The notes under the pieces: model-generated
The model's input: the letters and a program-made list of their open reading frames with translations, nothing else
Told to the model about the DNA's origin: nothing
The model's database searches: none
Made by a program: the position numbers and the translations under genes
From: Limnanthes douglasii subsp. nivea
Lineage: Eukaryota; Streptophyta; Magnoliopsida; Brassicales; Limnanthaceae
Reading direction: 5' to 3'
NCBI GenBank assembly: GCA_036936605.1
Contig: JAUPFV010000005.1
Location: 47,760,742 to 47,824,741 of the forward strand
Length of the DNA: 64,000 nt
Shown here: positions 11,448 to 23,463 of the stretch, in pieces
Layout of the letters: each line of letters opens with the position of its first letter
Position numbering within the stretch: the first letter of the stretch is position 1

Positions 11448-12409
11448 AAGTGCATAATTAAGTTGAGTTACAACACAGAGATATTAAAACCTCATTTGAA
11501 AAGTTGAGTATTATCCTTACATAAATCATCACGCAATGTGTATGGCAAGCTCAGAAACAACGCCTCTATATATATTTTAGAACTTTTTTTTCACTAGAAG
11601 TATAATGTGCCCAAACAATAACAGTTTTATACAATATGCCTTTTAGTATGCTACATGAACTAAAAATTATCTACTATTGGTTTGGTTTATTTTGGGTTGG
11701 GGGTAATTTTGTAACGTGTTTTGTGAAATTTCGTTAGTATTAAGTGCTTGGTATGTAAAATAGTGAGATAATTAAGCAGCCTGGTTGTATTTAATGACCC
11801 ATTAATCTTTTAATTAGATTAGCAAATAGTTTAGTCAAAATGTGTTTTACTTTTGTCATGTTCGGATTATTTAGTGGCATGTCATTGTCCAAATTACCCA
11901 TGTCCGGATTATGCAGTGGGTTGTGTCTGAATATTCTGAACTCATCAGTAGCCCATTTTTTTAGGCTTTGTCAAAAATCTTTGGTAGGATTAAAAAATCC
12001 ACTAAGCCAGTAATGACTTTGTCCGACCTGCATGTGCGGTCCGTATTATAAATTTTATTTTCATCATTAACTCACTTCGAAGTCTGTCCGAACTTATTTC
12101 TCTTTTTAGAATTCCAAGAGTTTTCCTTCTTGGATTATGGGATACGTGTCAATATCTGGTTCGACATACCAATTGTTATTCTTCCTAGATCGATGCACCC
12201 ACTAAGTCTAGAAAGTTACGTAGGCATTTAATCCTTCACACGTTTGCGCATCCTTTAATCATTACCAAACCCTCTCAAACTTCTCCTAGGTAACAATTAC
12301 TTTTTTACTTTTATATAAATTATCTTTCACTATTTCATTGTCTTCATAACTCAAAGCTTTTCTAGAGAGATTTTTATTTTTCACCTTCAACTTATTCTTG
12401 TAAGATTTT
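11448..12409. other. Region upstream of the gypsy-type gene relic
   Basis: No coding sequence recognised. The words CATCAGTAGCCC (about 11944) and GTCCGACCTGC (about 12033) resemble parts of the LTR at 19555..19640. This may be a much older, related LTR, but the similarity is too short to prove it. Confidence 0.35.
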
Positions 12410-15375
12410 ATGTTCACGGCCAGAAACGCACTAGTTAAAGGCGGCTGGTTAAACCTATGTGAGTTAGAAAGAGCGAAAAAAGTAGAACGAGAGAAGCGCA
12501 TTGCTGCCGACCTCTCAGTTTCTCCAAGTGAGAAATCCAGTGAACCGACTCAGGAAGTCCATCAAGGGTCATCTTCATCTAAAAACCCTAAGCCAGACAG
12601 CTATTCAAACCAAGCCTTTCACCCCTTCCCTCAAGCTCTTCTGTTAAAGAGTCTCATCCTTGTGTTGTTAAAGAAAAAACTGTTTCGAGTATCAGAATAC
12701 CTTCCCCCTTCATAGCCATAGGTTCTGACGTTGAGAAGTCTCTGGAGAAGACAACCCATCGACGGACGACCCGTCTAACTAAAGCTCAATCTACTACTTC
12801 ATTGCCAAAGCCCTACGGATCGGAGGCATCTAAATCAACTTCATGAGACAAGCCCTCCAGATCGGAGGCATCTAAATCAACTTCATGAGACAAGCCCTCC
12901 GGATCGGAGGCATCTAAATCAACTTCATGAGACAAGCCCTCCGGATCGAAGGCATCTAAAGTAGTCCCAAAGGCCAAGCCCTTCGGATCCCAACCTCAAC
13001 CGGATACCAGGCCTTTAGAGCCAACAGATGCTCAACCATCTGAACAGTCTCCGGCACCAGAAACTAACCATCATCCATCCATGACAACTGATAAACCTTC
13101 CACAATAATGGAAGAAGTAATGGAAGATAGTATCGAGGAGGCTCTCTTTGAAACTGAGGCATCAGGTCAAACGGGGGATGCTGCTTTTGACAAGAAGAGA
13201 AAAAGCAATGTCATGGTCTCTTTGACTCATCCGGTGCTCCTGGAGTGCCTAGAGGGCAAGGTAGGCCCTTGCTTTAAAATTTTCAGTGTTAAATACATGT
13301 TGGCTCTACAAAATATAAACTACATCTACACCTACACTGTTGAGTTGGGCCGGATCCGGACGAAATGGAGGATTCTGGAGTCAGTGAAGGTACGAGTACT
13401 TGTCACTCAACGAGGTGGGTGCTAAAGTGGGGACTCCGGTTTCCATTGGACCTAGAAATTGTCAGGTACTTACACCTAGTTAAACTCTGCCCAAGCCAGC
13501 TAAGCCCAAATGTCTGGTATTCCCTCCTTGCTTGCATAATGACATTAAGGTTATAAAAAATCTCACTCTCAATAGAGCAGTTTGTCGCTGTGGAAAGTCT
13601 ATGCAAGAATCGTCAGATTCCATTCTACCATCACAACATGGGGAACAACTTCAAAGTGGTATATGACTTGCTAGAGTCTGAAAAGAACTGGAGGATACAG
13701 TTTCTGTTTGTCAGTAGGACATGGGAGAATGGCAGGAAGATCAAGGCCAACACCAACCCTAGCATGCTGACTAGCATGTGGAAAAGTACGGGTGAGTTTC
13801 TTTCCTATCTTTATTTCTCATGCTTTTCTCCCTCTTGAACTACAAATGCTCACATTCTGATTGATTTATTATTCATTTTTTAGTGCTACCGAATGAGTTC
13901 ACCGGACACCTATAGGAGGGGCCAAAAACTTGTGCTAAGCTTAACGTATGGGCTGCGGAGCATTGGGGGAATGCCTTCCACAATTTCTTCACCTAGGGAA
14001 ATTTTGTGAGGTCTCATCTGTGGAACACCACAGATCGGAGAGACCTCTCATGGGAAGAGCTAACTACACCGCACTCTTCTGGTGTAATTATCAAACGAAC
14101 AGAGGCCAAGGATGGTAAATTGGTCTTACCTTCTAGAGCAAAAGCTCCCAGCAAAATGAAAAAGAAAAAGAAGAAAGCTGCAACAGAGTCGGTTCAAGCA
14201 GCCACAGAGGGGATTGGTTCGGGGAAGCAAGGGGGAATTGACGCTGCCCTGCTCAAAGTGGTAGAGGCTGAAACAGTAAAGGAGGCAGGAGAGTTGCAGA
14301 ACCCACCAAATCCTCGCAAGAAGAACTGGAAAAGAAGGGCCAGCAGTCACGAGAATGCTACTAAAAAGAAGAAAGTCACCTTAGGAGAAGAAATAATTAT
14401 TTGCCTTCGGAGACTCTACCTCCACCAGCCCCTGTTGATCCCACTTTATAAGAGAAGATCCCAACAGGTCTCCAGTCCGGAGAGGTTGCTGGGGGAGGAA
14501 ATGAAGAAGTGAACATCATTGCCCTTCAAGACATTGACTTATACTTCAATGATTCTGAGAAGGATGATTTTGCAAGTCCCTACCGCCCCTCCAGCTCTGC
14601 CAACATGGTGACTTTCAATGGAAAGTCTTTCTCCATCTTCGGAGAGCAAAATGCTATGAGCCATTCCCTTCTTGGTCACATCCAGCCAATATTTGACTTG
14701 GAGAGACAGGTGAAAATCCAGACCACTCTCATCAATTCCATCACCTCTGACAAGGAATCTCTGTCAACCAGACTTCTCAATGCCAATCAGAGTATAGAAG
14801 AGCTAAAGAAGGAGATAGAGTCATTGAGGAAGGAAAAGGAATATTCATTAACCAAGTTGGCCACTTCGGACACTGCCAGAACTGAACTCCAAACTAAGTG
14901 CTCCAGCTTGGAAAAGGACCTCACAACATTAAAGGAGGACCTGAAGACCAAAGACGGTTTCATCCAAACCCTATCCGATGAGAAGACTTCATTAGAAGGT
15001 ACTATGTCGAAGATGGCCAAGGAGAAAGAGGATTTGGTGAAGCAGCATTAGCAAGTTATTCGTGAAATTATTGATAAATATACCGACGAAGTGATAGATT
15101 CCCTCGAGAAAAGATATGATGAAGTCAAGTCTGACATGGTGCTGCTCTTCCATGAGACTTTTCCGAAGAGGACGCTTGGTCCCTTATGGAAATATGTAGA
15201 ATATGATGACATCCCATTTCACACCATGGCAGATGGCAACAAGCACAACTAATCTAGTGGAATCGATTCTACTATTGATGATGAAGAAGTAACTGGTGAT
15301 AGTTCGAGTGCTGAACTCAGAAGTCCCAAGAAAGGTGGTGGTGGTGAAGGAACATCCCAAGGGAACAAACCTTAA
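12410..15375 (+). pseudogene. 'Putative gypsy type transposon' family gene, decayed
   Basis: Homologous throughout to the genes inside the LTRs at 20087..22739 and 30488..33137. The conserved core is at about 13425-13545 (WGLRFPLDLEIVRYLHLV, then LCPSQLSPNVWYSLL), followed by FKVVYDLLESEKNWRIQFLF and then an intron at the same place as in the LTR genes (donor after 13790, acceptor TTTTTTAG before about 13884). The C-terminal half is Lys/Glu-rich with a basic patch (about 14150-14370) and a coiled coil (about 14690-15050). Damage includes a frameshift near 12640, TGA codons at about 12849, 12891 and 12933, further frame changes, and stops at 15049 and about 15250; the final TAA is at 15373. 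Function unknown; this domain is usually annotated on transposon-derived proteins. Confidence 0.72.
12816..12983 (+). repeat. 42-bp tandem repeat inside the pseudogene
   Basis: The unit begins CGGATCGGAGGCATCTAAAT and repeats at 12816, 12858 and 12900, with a diverged fourth copy from 12942. In the gene frame each full copy encodes SEASKSTS, then a TGA stop, then DKPS, so the stop is copied in all three units. Confidence 0.88.
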
Positions 15376-15648
15376 GGTTTAATCATATTTTTTGTTATTT
15401 TTGAACAGTTAAAGTCCTTGGATGGCCAAGGTATATTTTGTAATGTCATCCGGTCAGGGTTCGGATAAGTATTTCAAACATCTAAAGTCCTTGGATGGCC
15501 AATGCATGTTTTGTTTTTCCATTTCGGTTAAAGTCCAGATAGGTTTATTTATCAAATCTTCCTTTATTTAATACTTTCTCCCCTTTAACTTTTAATGGTG
15601 AAGAAACATTTGAAAGGAACAAGCCCTAAGGTTTAAACATCGTTAAAA

Positions 15649-17617
15649 GACCAAAACCGAGATGGAAATGTAACTCGAAGACAAACAGTGGCCCACGCAA
15701 AGTCATAATTGCTAAGCCAAATTCAAATTGTAGTACAATTACCGAATCAACCGCAAGCTCCAGAGTCGAACGATAACACCATATGTTTACCTCATGCTTC
15801 TATTGATGATATTTACACTCAAGTTTTACAGACATTTTTAAATGAACTTGATAATGTTGAGTTCGATGACGTAATACAACGGTCTTTGGAGAATATATCG
15901 GAGGATGACATAAATGATTTTTGCCGACACGATCCAGAGATTATGCTGAACCAGCCAACGAAATTGGTTGTCGCTGACCATGTGGTAAGGGCTATATTAG
16001 ATAATTTCGTAGCATATCATGAGACTTGTGTTGATGTATTTTACGATTTACAAACAAATATCAGGATAGCCTACGAATTGTTCAACATTCGATTTTATTG
16101 GAAACTCGAACAATTCCCATGATATCCTGATAGTTGTCATGTATTATATTCAATTAGAATCTAAACAATTTGCATGTTATCATGCGACTTGTTTGGGGAA
16201 GTTATTATTATAATGCCTGACACACTCTCTTTTAATTTTTGTTATTTTATAAGCTCAAGTCAAGTAAAGAGATAGAGGAGCCTAATTTTAATATACTGAG
16301 ACCAACACAACATCCAGAGGCAGATAAAGAGGAAGAGATAATTATAAGAGAACGTCAACCGCCAAAAGTAACATTCACTGACTGGCTAATGAAAACACAG
16401 ACAACTAACCGTATCAATGTCGATAAATACCACAAAATACAGATAATTAAAGTCGGTGAAGACACCATTGATCCAGTAGTATGGAATTTACCATCTTCCA
16501 AATTTGCCTACGGAATTAGTGTGCAAACGACTGATGTGCTGGCGCAACCTTTCGAACTGGAGCTGGACGTAAAGGTATCGAATTGTCAACCAACTCTCTT
16601 TTTAATGTTTCAAATAAATATCGTATATTTTCCGTAAATAAACAACTCGTTTCATAGGTTGTGGACGCTTTGATTTGAAAGATGCTCGAAAAAGTAAATT
16701 TCAAAGTTCCATGCAAAGTTGTTCCAGAAGTGAAATATGACTGCATACTGATTTCAGGCATGATTACGGTAAGTTTAGCTACGGTAAATTTCAAAGTTCC
16801 TCGCACGTTCTCGTTGTAATGTACTCCTGCTTGAATGCAACATAATATGAAATTAGGGTGGGAAGTAACAAATTTAGTCGACACAGTTTTTAGCAAAGCA
16901 CCTAAAAACCCCAACCTCATCATCATTCCAATATGCAGTAAGAAGAAGGACCAAGTAAACCATTAGACGTTGCTCGTCATTGATATAGACGCCAAGACGG
17001 CAACAAACTACAACCCACTACCAAAGACACCGAAACGGCTAGTAAAACTCCTAACTGCTACAATTACTGTTAAACACAATTTAAAAACAATGATCAGGAT
17101 ATCATGCAAACTGTGACCAAGTCAGTTGTATTTAAATGAAAATAATTCCCATGTTGTCCTGAGAATTGTTGGCAACTAGAAGTCCTGATATTTGTTTGAA
17201 AATGCAATGCGTTGGAGTTTCATACAATTCGCAACATATCCTAAGAGTTGTTTGCAAAGCTCTTGGACGGGTTTGCCAAACAATTCGCAATACAGGTTGG
17301 GAATTGTTTGACATCCACAATATAAGTATTTGTGCTAATTTCTGACATGAATTATTAAAACCAGATTAAGTATTTATTGGATAAAAAATACCTACCTACT
17401 ACAAAGACAGGGTGGAAGGTGAAAAATAACATAAAAATTCCACAACAAAAACCTGACACCCTTGACCGTGGTATTTTCGTCTGTCGATACGCAAAGAAAT
17501 ATTATCCAACGAGGATGTGTGCGTGATACTTACCATAGAGATATGGTTCCCGACGTCAAAGCGGAAATGTTTTATTTTTTCCTAAATGATGATGACACCA
17601 ACTCGTACTGGAAGTAA
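15649..17617 (+). pseudogene. Ulp1/C48 protease-like MULE gene, copy A1 (5' truncated)
   Basis: Exons inferred by comparison with copies A2 and B: about 15649..16053, 16254..16574, 16658..16768, 16841..17041 and about 17455..17617. Recognisable pieces are YHKIQIIKVGEDTIDPVVW (exon 2), NMKLGWEVTNLVD and, in exon 4, the catalytic-His region NH-stop-TLLVIDIDAKTATNYNP, and LDRGIFVCRYAKKYYP with an SYWK end (last exon). In the Ulp1/SENP family His, Asp and Cys form the active site. Here the Trp after His is a stop (TAG), the Asp position is Asn, and the Cys of 'DCG' is Arg (CGT). A frameshift follows at about 17515. The acceptor before 16841 is AA where copy A2 has AG. N-terminal exons are absent. 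The likely ancestral role is a SUMO/ubiquitin-like protease relative; this copy cannot be active. Confidence 0.75.
16070..17340. repeat. Family A motif clusters within the Ulp1-like gene introns
   Basis: CAATTCCCATGATATCCTGA (16109), CAATTTGCATGTTATCATGC (16166), AATTCCCATGTTGTCCTGAG (17147), CAATTCGCAACATATCC (17226) and CAATTCGCAATAC (17281) lie between, not within, the exons. Most are imperfect palindromes of about 28 bp. Confidence 0.8.
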
Positions 17618-17749
17618 TATAGTTTTTCTGTATGATATTATGATTTTTTTTTGTACATATATTTCTTGTAATTTTTTGGTGTATATAAAGTTTTTTTGTT
17701 TCAGAAATGTGCAATGTATGAGATTTTTTAATTCACATTAAAGAATATT

Positions 17750-17960
17750 TGGTATTTGAACAATTCCTATCATTCCCTGGTATATATATAAAAAGACAGG
17801 ATTCTTATCAAACAATTCGCATGCTAACCTGATATATAAAGATTAGTTGGTATTTGAACAATTCCCATCATTCCCTGGTATATATAGAAAGACATGATTC
17901 TTACTAAACAATTTGCATGCTAACCTGATATATGCTGAGAAAACTACCATTAAACAGTTC
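17750..17960. repeat. Tandem duplication of about 100 bp carrying family A motifs
   Basis: Two copies of a unit that starts TTGGTATTTGAACAATTCC and contains GGTATATATA and CAATTCGCATGCTAACCTGA (or CAATTTGCATGC) lie back to back, followed by CAGTTCGCATCTTATCCTGA. Confidence 0.75.
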
Positions 17961-18167
17961 GCATCTTATCCTGATATAAATAAAATAATTCAAAATCATC
18001 GTTGAAGAATACGAACAGGCTATGACATATGCCTTGGTAAACGTTAAGTACATTGAGCGCGCAAAAAACAATCTAATCACCATAGCCTATTAATTATTGA
18101 TTGGACAAAGAGGCTATGTAATAATTAATATAGCCACACCACCTCATAAGCACAGACTCCCTCCATG

Positions 18168-18180
18168 CCTATAAATAACA
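18168..18180 (+). promoter_or_regulatory. TATA box of the small acidic gene
   Basis: CCTATAAATAACA lies about 80 bases before the ATG at 18257, on the gene strand and at a plausible distance for a plant core promoter. Confidence 0.55.
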
Positions 18181-18256
18181 CTAGTAACATAGGCGAATTT
18201 AAAAACAAACTCTATATTTTTAAAACACATATGGTTCTCTTCAAATTCCAAACATC

Positions 18257-18628
18257 ATGTCCTTTTCTACCACCACCACCTCTGGTTCTCTAGGTGACTC
18301 ATGGTCATCCATAACCATAAACTAGAGCTCATACTTAATCACTCCAGCGGCACCACCAAACAGTCTAGCCTCTGTCATGGATTTTGACATTAAGGACTAC
18401 TTTTCTGCTGACTCTGAACCAGTTGAAGTGGTTCCCTTGGTTGTTGCCGAACCTCAGCCAGCAGAGGTTCCAAACAAGAAACAGAAGAGGGAGGACGATG
18501 ATGGTCCATCAAGTAGCAAATTTTTAAGTATAATGGACGTAGACAACGAGGAGGAAGATCATAATGAAAATGTTGATGATCAGCATGAAGAGGATAAATA
18601 TGGTGAAGAATCCTCTAGTGATGACTAA
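18257..18628 (+). pseudogene. Small acidic MULE-encoded protein, copy A
   Basis: From ATG 18257 the frame runs through a Ser/Thr-rich start, an in-frame TAG at 18323, and then continues from another ATG at 18377 to TAA at 18626. The second part has a basic patch (PNKKQKRE) followed by a tail rich in Asp and Glu. A gene with the same design (basic patch, then acidic tail) sits at the same place in family B (51648..52070). It lies between the Ulp1-like gene and the transposase and points the same way as the Ulp1-like gene. No named domain is recognised. The first stop could be bypassed by starting at 18377. Confidence 0.6.
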
Positions 18629-18799
18629 TAGTGTCTGCTTTTTTGTTTTTTTGGAATGCAACTAACACACACTAAATGGTTATAATGATTGTTTGAAACT
18701 TGTTAGTGCATGAATCCTGTAATAATTCTTTTGGAATCCATTTTTTGTATAAACTTTTAATCATATGTGAATATGTTATAATATGTGTGAACGTGAAAC

Positions 18800-19231
18800 A
18801 ATGCCCACAATTCGCACCCTATTACTACTTGCAAACAACTCCCATCCTAACCTGAGATGTTGTTTAGCAATAGTACTCCTATACACACAAGTCGCATGCA
18901 GACGTGAGAATTGTAATACTTTGTAGTTCCACACAATTCACAGCATATCATGAGATTTGTAAGCAACTAAAAGTCATGATATTGGTTTGAAAATACAATT
19001 TGCAGCATATCATGAGACTCGTAAACAACTAAAAGTCCTAATATTCGTTTGAAAATGCAATACTTTGGAGTTCCATACAATTGACAGCATATCATGTGAT
19101 TCGTAAGCAACTAAAGGTCCTGATATTTGTTCAAAAATGCATTACGTTGGAGTTTCATACAATTTACAGCATATACTGATAGTTGTTTGAAACACTTTTG
19201 GATTTCTTTGCCAAACAATTCTCAGTGGGCT
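18800..19231. repeat. Family A motif cluster, tandemly amplified
   Basis: At least three units of roughly 80-110 bp containing CATACAATT, CAGCATATCATGAGATTTGT, and AGCAACTAAAAGTCCTGATA follow one another from about 18918 to 19190. The run is cut at 19231 by the retrotransposon. Confidence 0.75.
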
Positions 19232-19959
19232 TGATGAGTCAATAGTTGTTTAGGGAATATATTTAGGATCTTGTGCCAGATGTGACTAGAGAGAGAAAGT
19301 GTAGAGAGATAAAGGAAGATTTGTAGAAATAATATTCAATGCCCCTTTTCAGGCAAGTGGGTCACCCTTTTATACTAAAATAAGGCAGACCCATTTAAGC
19401 TCTTAATGGGCCGTTCATCACATATCAATGAGGCCCCTCAACTACTTTTATCTTTGCACATTGGTCCTCGAAGGACTCTGAACACTCTATCAGCTATATC
19501 AAGTATTATTTATTGTGTTTTTACCCCTATGACTTAAATCGGAGAATTCCGCCCTTATCAGTAGCCCCCCAGTCTTCGGGAGTTTTATGAGCGGAGACTT
19601 GCTAACGGGCCATCACCAATCGTCCGACCTTTATCCAGTCTTCAGGTTATGTCAGTTTCGCTTTCCCGACGCTTGAGGCTCCTTCATCGGTCACGTTCCC
19701 GCGCCCCCTCTTTTTGTTCTGCTGGGGTTTTCAAACCAGGCCTCCTGTGATGGGCCAGCCTCTCTTATCGATCGCGGTCACGACGGCCCATATCGAAGGT
19801 GGGTTCGTGATGTGTGGCTTAGGTCAGCCCTTGTCAGTCAGTGACCAGTACGTGTCATCAGCTAACGGGTCACCTCCCTGTCAGACTAGGTTCCTAGGGA
19901 GACTCTTCGTCTTCCCGCTGCGCTTTCGTCGATTAGTATCCCCCGATCTTTAAATCTTG

Positions 19960-19970
19960 CCTATAAATAC
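19960..19970 (+). promoter_or_regulatory. TATA box of the antisense LTR gene (left copy)
   Basis: CCTATAAATACCCC lies about 120 bases upstream of the ATG at 20087 and is followed by an AGAGAGAGAAAG-type leader. The same arrangement is conserved in the right LTR (30361). Confidence 0.6.
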
Positions 19971-20086
19971 CCCAAGATCCTTGGTGTCTCTCACAGGCAT
20001 CTTAGAGAGAGAAAAGGCTGTCAGACCATTTCTAGAGAGAGAGAGAAAGCTCGTCCGACCCTTCTTTATTCTGGCATGTTTGTTGT

Positions 20087-22739
20087 ATGAAACCCGGACA
20101 TCCAACGAAAAAACCAACCAAGAAGAAAAGAAAAACCGAGTGGAGTTTTGAAGAGTGGTCCAGCATCGGAGACCGAGCAGAATAATACCGACGTGCTGGT
20201 CTGATCTGGGGGTCTAACTCCAAACCTTTTGTTCCCGCTCCGCTTCCTCATGATCCCGTTCTCGCCACCCCGATCCCTGCTGAATCTTTCCTTGTATCCG
20301 ACCCTCCGGTTTCTCCATATCCCGAGGCCAGTCTTTCCCCAGAGGCCGTTATCCTTTCCTCCAGCGGTAGTTCCTCTCATTCCCCGGTTGTTGGGTCGAG
20401 AAATCCGACCTTATCGCCCGTCAACTCGCACGCTCCCCGACCTGCTCGCAAATCCAAATTCCTGACAATGGGAGAAGACGATCCCTCTAAGCCCCCCGTA
20501 GGAGGTAATTATCCTGAAATGGTTCAACTTACGCCCTCGATTAGAGGGTATCAGACCGGTACTAACACTGCTGTCACTTTTTTAGGTTTGCCTAAACTTC
20601 GACTAACTCCCGAGGAAGTGGAAGCGGCTCATAGGGCCATGGCGGGCGGTATTGCCGATGTTTCTACTTCTCGGGTCAGAGCATCAGAACCAGACGCTGC
20701 TAACGCCCGAAGCTCTAATCAAGTTCCGACCCAAGAAGCTGGAGAGTCGGAAGTCGATGTGGCACCCGCGGAAGTCTGTATTGCTGCCGCTGGCCACGCG
20801 GCTAACCCCCCAGATGACCCCTTGCCCGAAGCAGTCGCGGCAGCCATCACCACCAAGTATTTCAGCTGGCTTCGAACAAGGGACGTGGTTTTTCTTTTCG
20901 AAGGGAAGTACCTATACTTCCCCGAGTCCGATCATAGAGAGCTGCTGATCCGCTGGGGAATTCCCGAGTGTGTCAACGTTCGATTCCCGCTCCCCGGGGA
21001 GACCCCTGTTCACGTTAGACCCCGGGAGATTGTTGTGTTCACCGAACTGTTCAACTGGGGGTTGCGCTTCCCCTTAGACCCTGAAATCGCGCTCTATTTC
21101 CGCACTCTCCAAATCTGCCCGTCGCAGCTGACGCCAAACGCTTGGTATACCCTAATGTCCTGCGTGATGGCTTCCCGTCTTTCAGGTCGGGTCATGCCGA
21201 TGGAGGAGTACATTGCCATGTCGGGTCTGTCCAAATCCCCAAAATCCCCATTCTTCTACTCCTCTTTTGGAAATAAGTGGAAAATTGTCAACGATTTCTT
21301 GGAAGGGGACAAAGGGTGGAAGCATCGGTTCGTATTCCTGAGCGGGTGTTGGGAGAACGGTCTTCCGTACACTTCGGAGAACCCGAGGCAGCTGCTGCGG
21401 ACCTGGGTCCATGATGGTACTAGCTTTCCCCATTTTTTTTATATACATGTATTTACCGACCCTTTGCGTGGTGTCGAAGGACTGGCTGCAGGGGGTGAAG
21501 AAGGACTACTCGAAAGCTGTTGAGGCCACTTTCGAGGTGTTGAAAAGCTACTCCCGGAGGCACTGGGGTCGGGGCATGCACCGCACCTTCATGGATAAAA
21601 ACTTGTTCATGAGCAACCTCTGGCGTTGCTCATCCGAGGTTCTTACCATCGAACAGCTGCGGGTGCCCCCGGATTTGGACGACGTGGTTGCTCGGACCGG
21701 GCTTCCTGGGTTCATACTGTACCCGCCTAAACGCAACAAGGCGCCCAGCAAGCGTCCAAAGTCAGAGGACGAAGAGGGGGAACAGGAGGCCGTAGCCGAG
21801 GTGGTTGGTGAGCCGACTAGGATGGAGGCACCCGCGGCAGTACGATTCGATGTAAGTCAAAAACCGGCCTTGGTGCAAAAAAGGAAAAACCGTGCGGAAA
21901 CGGGGGGGTCCAAGGTGAAGAAAACCAAAACTTCGAAAGAGGGTCTGGCGGTTGTTAGCGCGGGGGCGGGTACTTCAGGTCCTAAACTTCTGGATGAAGT
22001 TAGTGACGTCGGAGATCTTCCAAGGGCTGACGTGGTGTCAATTCCAGACGATCCTGAGCCCCCCGAGGCTTCAAATCCAGACGCGTCCTCGTCAAGTGGC
22101 CCAAAATTCCCGGTGCTGACAATGCTTGGTAGTCCGCACCTCTTTCCTCTTCGGAGCACTGATGGTCTAGCTTTATCGCTATATAATCTGCTTGTGCCGG
22201 CAGCCATGAAAGAGCGTCGGGCAAAGGAGCTTAGTCAACAGTTAGCCTTAGCAGAGACAAAGATTGCCAATCTTACTGCGGAGGTGGAAACTGCCAAGGG
22301 GGCCCAGGAGTTGGCGGATGATCGGGTTGCTGACGCTGAACGTATTGCTACTGGGGCGAAAAAGGCCGCGGAGGAGGCGACGAAGGCGATGGAGGCGGCA
22401 AAGAAAACCGCAGAGGATGCGGTGAAGGCTTCGGAGACGGCGAAGAAAGCCGCGGAAGACCACGCCGCTGCTTTGGCACTGGAGGTCCAAAAGTTGAAAT
22501 CCTCAAACGTTGCTTACATCAACCGGTGTAGGCAGTGGTCGGATAAGGAGACTGCGGATGCCAAAGCCGCGTATGTGCTGTCATTCCACAACCGTTTCCC
22601 AGACCTCCGCCTCGGGTCGATGTGGTTAGACGTACCAGAGAAAGACCGGCCCGAGGGAGTCGATTGCGGAGAATCCGATGATGCTGACGAAGATGAAGAG
22701 AACGAAGACGAGGATGGGGACGAAGACGGGGACCAGTGA
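20087..22739 (+). pseudogene. Antisense gene inside the left LTR: 'putative gypsy type transposon' domain plus coiled coil
   Basis: Two exons, 20087..21416 and 21472..22739, would encode about 865 residues. After a Pro/Ser-rich N-terminus, the core domain at about 20860-21415 reads KYFSWLRTRDVV, WGIPECVNVRFPLPG, NWGLRFPLDPEIALYF, ICPSQLTPNAWYTLMSCVMA. This matches the plant domain annotated as putative gypsy type transposon (PF04195, from memory). The second exon has a Lys-rich region, a long Ala/Lys/Glu coiled coil (about 22200-22500) and an Asp/Glu tail. Damage: TAA at 20183, and the splice acceptor that is AG in the right LTR is GG here (21470-21471). An internal start at 20468 leaves a long frame open. 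Function unknown. Confidence 0.7.
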
Positions 22740-22953
22740 CACCGTTCACTCCCTTTTTTTTATTTTGTAACTATTCGGGGCCGTAGGCCCCTCTGTTGTT
22801 GTTTTGGTTGAACCTTTTTAACTCTTTTTTTGGGGGTCATGGGGCCCCCTGTGACTATATATTGAATTTGCTTGGTATATCCCCTCGTACATCGTAAACC
22901 CTGCGAGCTAAGGTAAAATCGAAAAAAAAAATTTAAAGGGTCACTTATAAAGC

Positions 22954-23226
22954 ATATATGTAGATTGGTAAAACCGAAAAACCTATTTAAAGTTCTGTAG
23001 GTCGATTTGTCGTCGAAAATTTTCCAGAGGGTCGGGAAAACTAATATGTAGATCGGTAAAACCGAAAAAACCCATTTAAGGTTCTGTAGATCGATTTGTA
23101 ATCGAAAGTTTTCCAGAGGGTCGGGAAAACTAATATGTAGATCGGTAAAACCGAAAAAACCCATTTAAGGTTCTGTAGATCGATTTGTAATCGAAAGTTT
23201 TCCAGAGGGTCGGGAAAACTAATATG
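22954..23226. repeat. 89-bp tandem repeat at the LTR end
   Basis: Units starting AATATGTAGATCGGTAAAAC begin at 23043 and 23132, with the next junction at 23221 (89-bp period), preceded by a diverged copy from about 22954. The right LTR has only about one and a half units (33350..33484). Confidence 0.85.
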
Positions 23227-23463
23227 TAGATCCATTGATATTAACAGAAACGGACGACGTCCAGCTCGTCAGCTGTCCAAAGTCGCAACGATTTAATATT
23301 TGGAAGGCAAAAGACTTTTTGATTAATATAAATGAGGGTCGGGTTTTGCTGATGCCTCGTTAAAACCTCCTCGCGCCACCGAGGTAGGAAAGAGTGCATC
23401 CCCGACCATTTACAAATTTAAGCCAAGTGGAATACAATGTGAAATACAACGTGAAATACAAAT

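Larger units (their letters stand above)
15649..19231 (+). mobile_element. Family A MULE, left part (before the retrotransposon insertion)
   Basis: Contains the Ulp1-like gene and the small acidic gene of a large MULE whose transposase resumes at 33485 beyond the inserted retrotransposon. The order is the mirror image of intact family B (47870..59880). Homology to the second family A copy (60366 onward) begins only at about 15649, so the left end and the N-terminal exons of the Ulp1-like gene are missing. Non-coding parts are filled with the CAATTCGCAT-type motif. Confidence 0.75.
19232..23226 (-). repeat. Left (3') LTR, right boundary uncertain
   Basis: Starts TGATGAGTCAATAG at 19232. Similarity to the right LTR holds to about 23100; the last part is an 89-bp tandem repeat. 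The true end may lie up to about 23400, where a GCCTCGTTAAAACCTCC stretch typical of plant retrotransposon 3' regions is found. It contains a complete antisense gene (20087..22739). Confidence 0.75.

Noticed and set aside
22760..23235. Minus-strand frames repeating FGFTDLHISFPDPLENF-type units
   Set aside because: Produced by the 89-bp non-coding tandem repeat at the LTR end.
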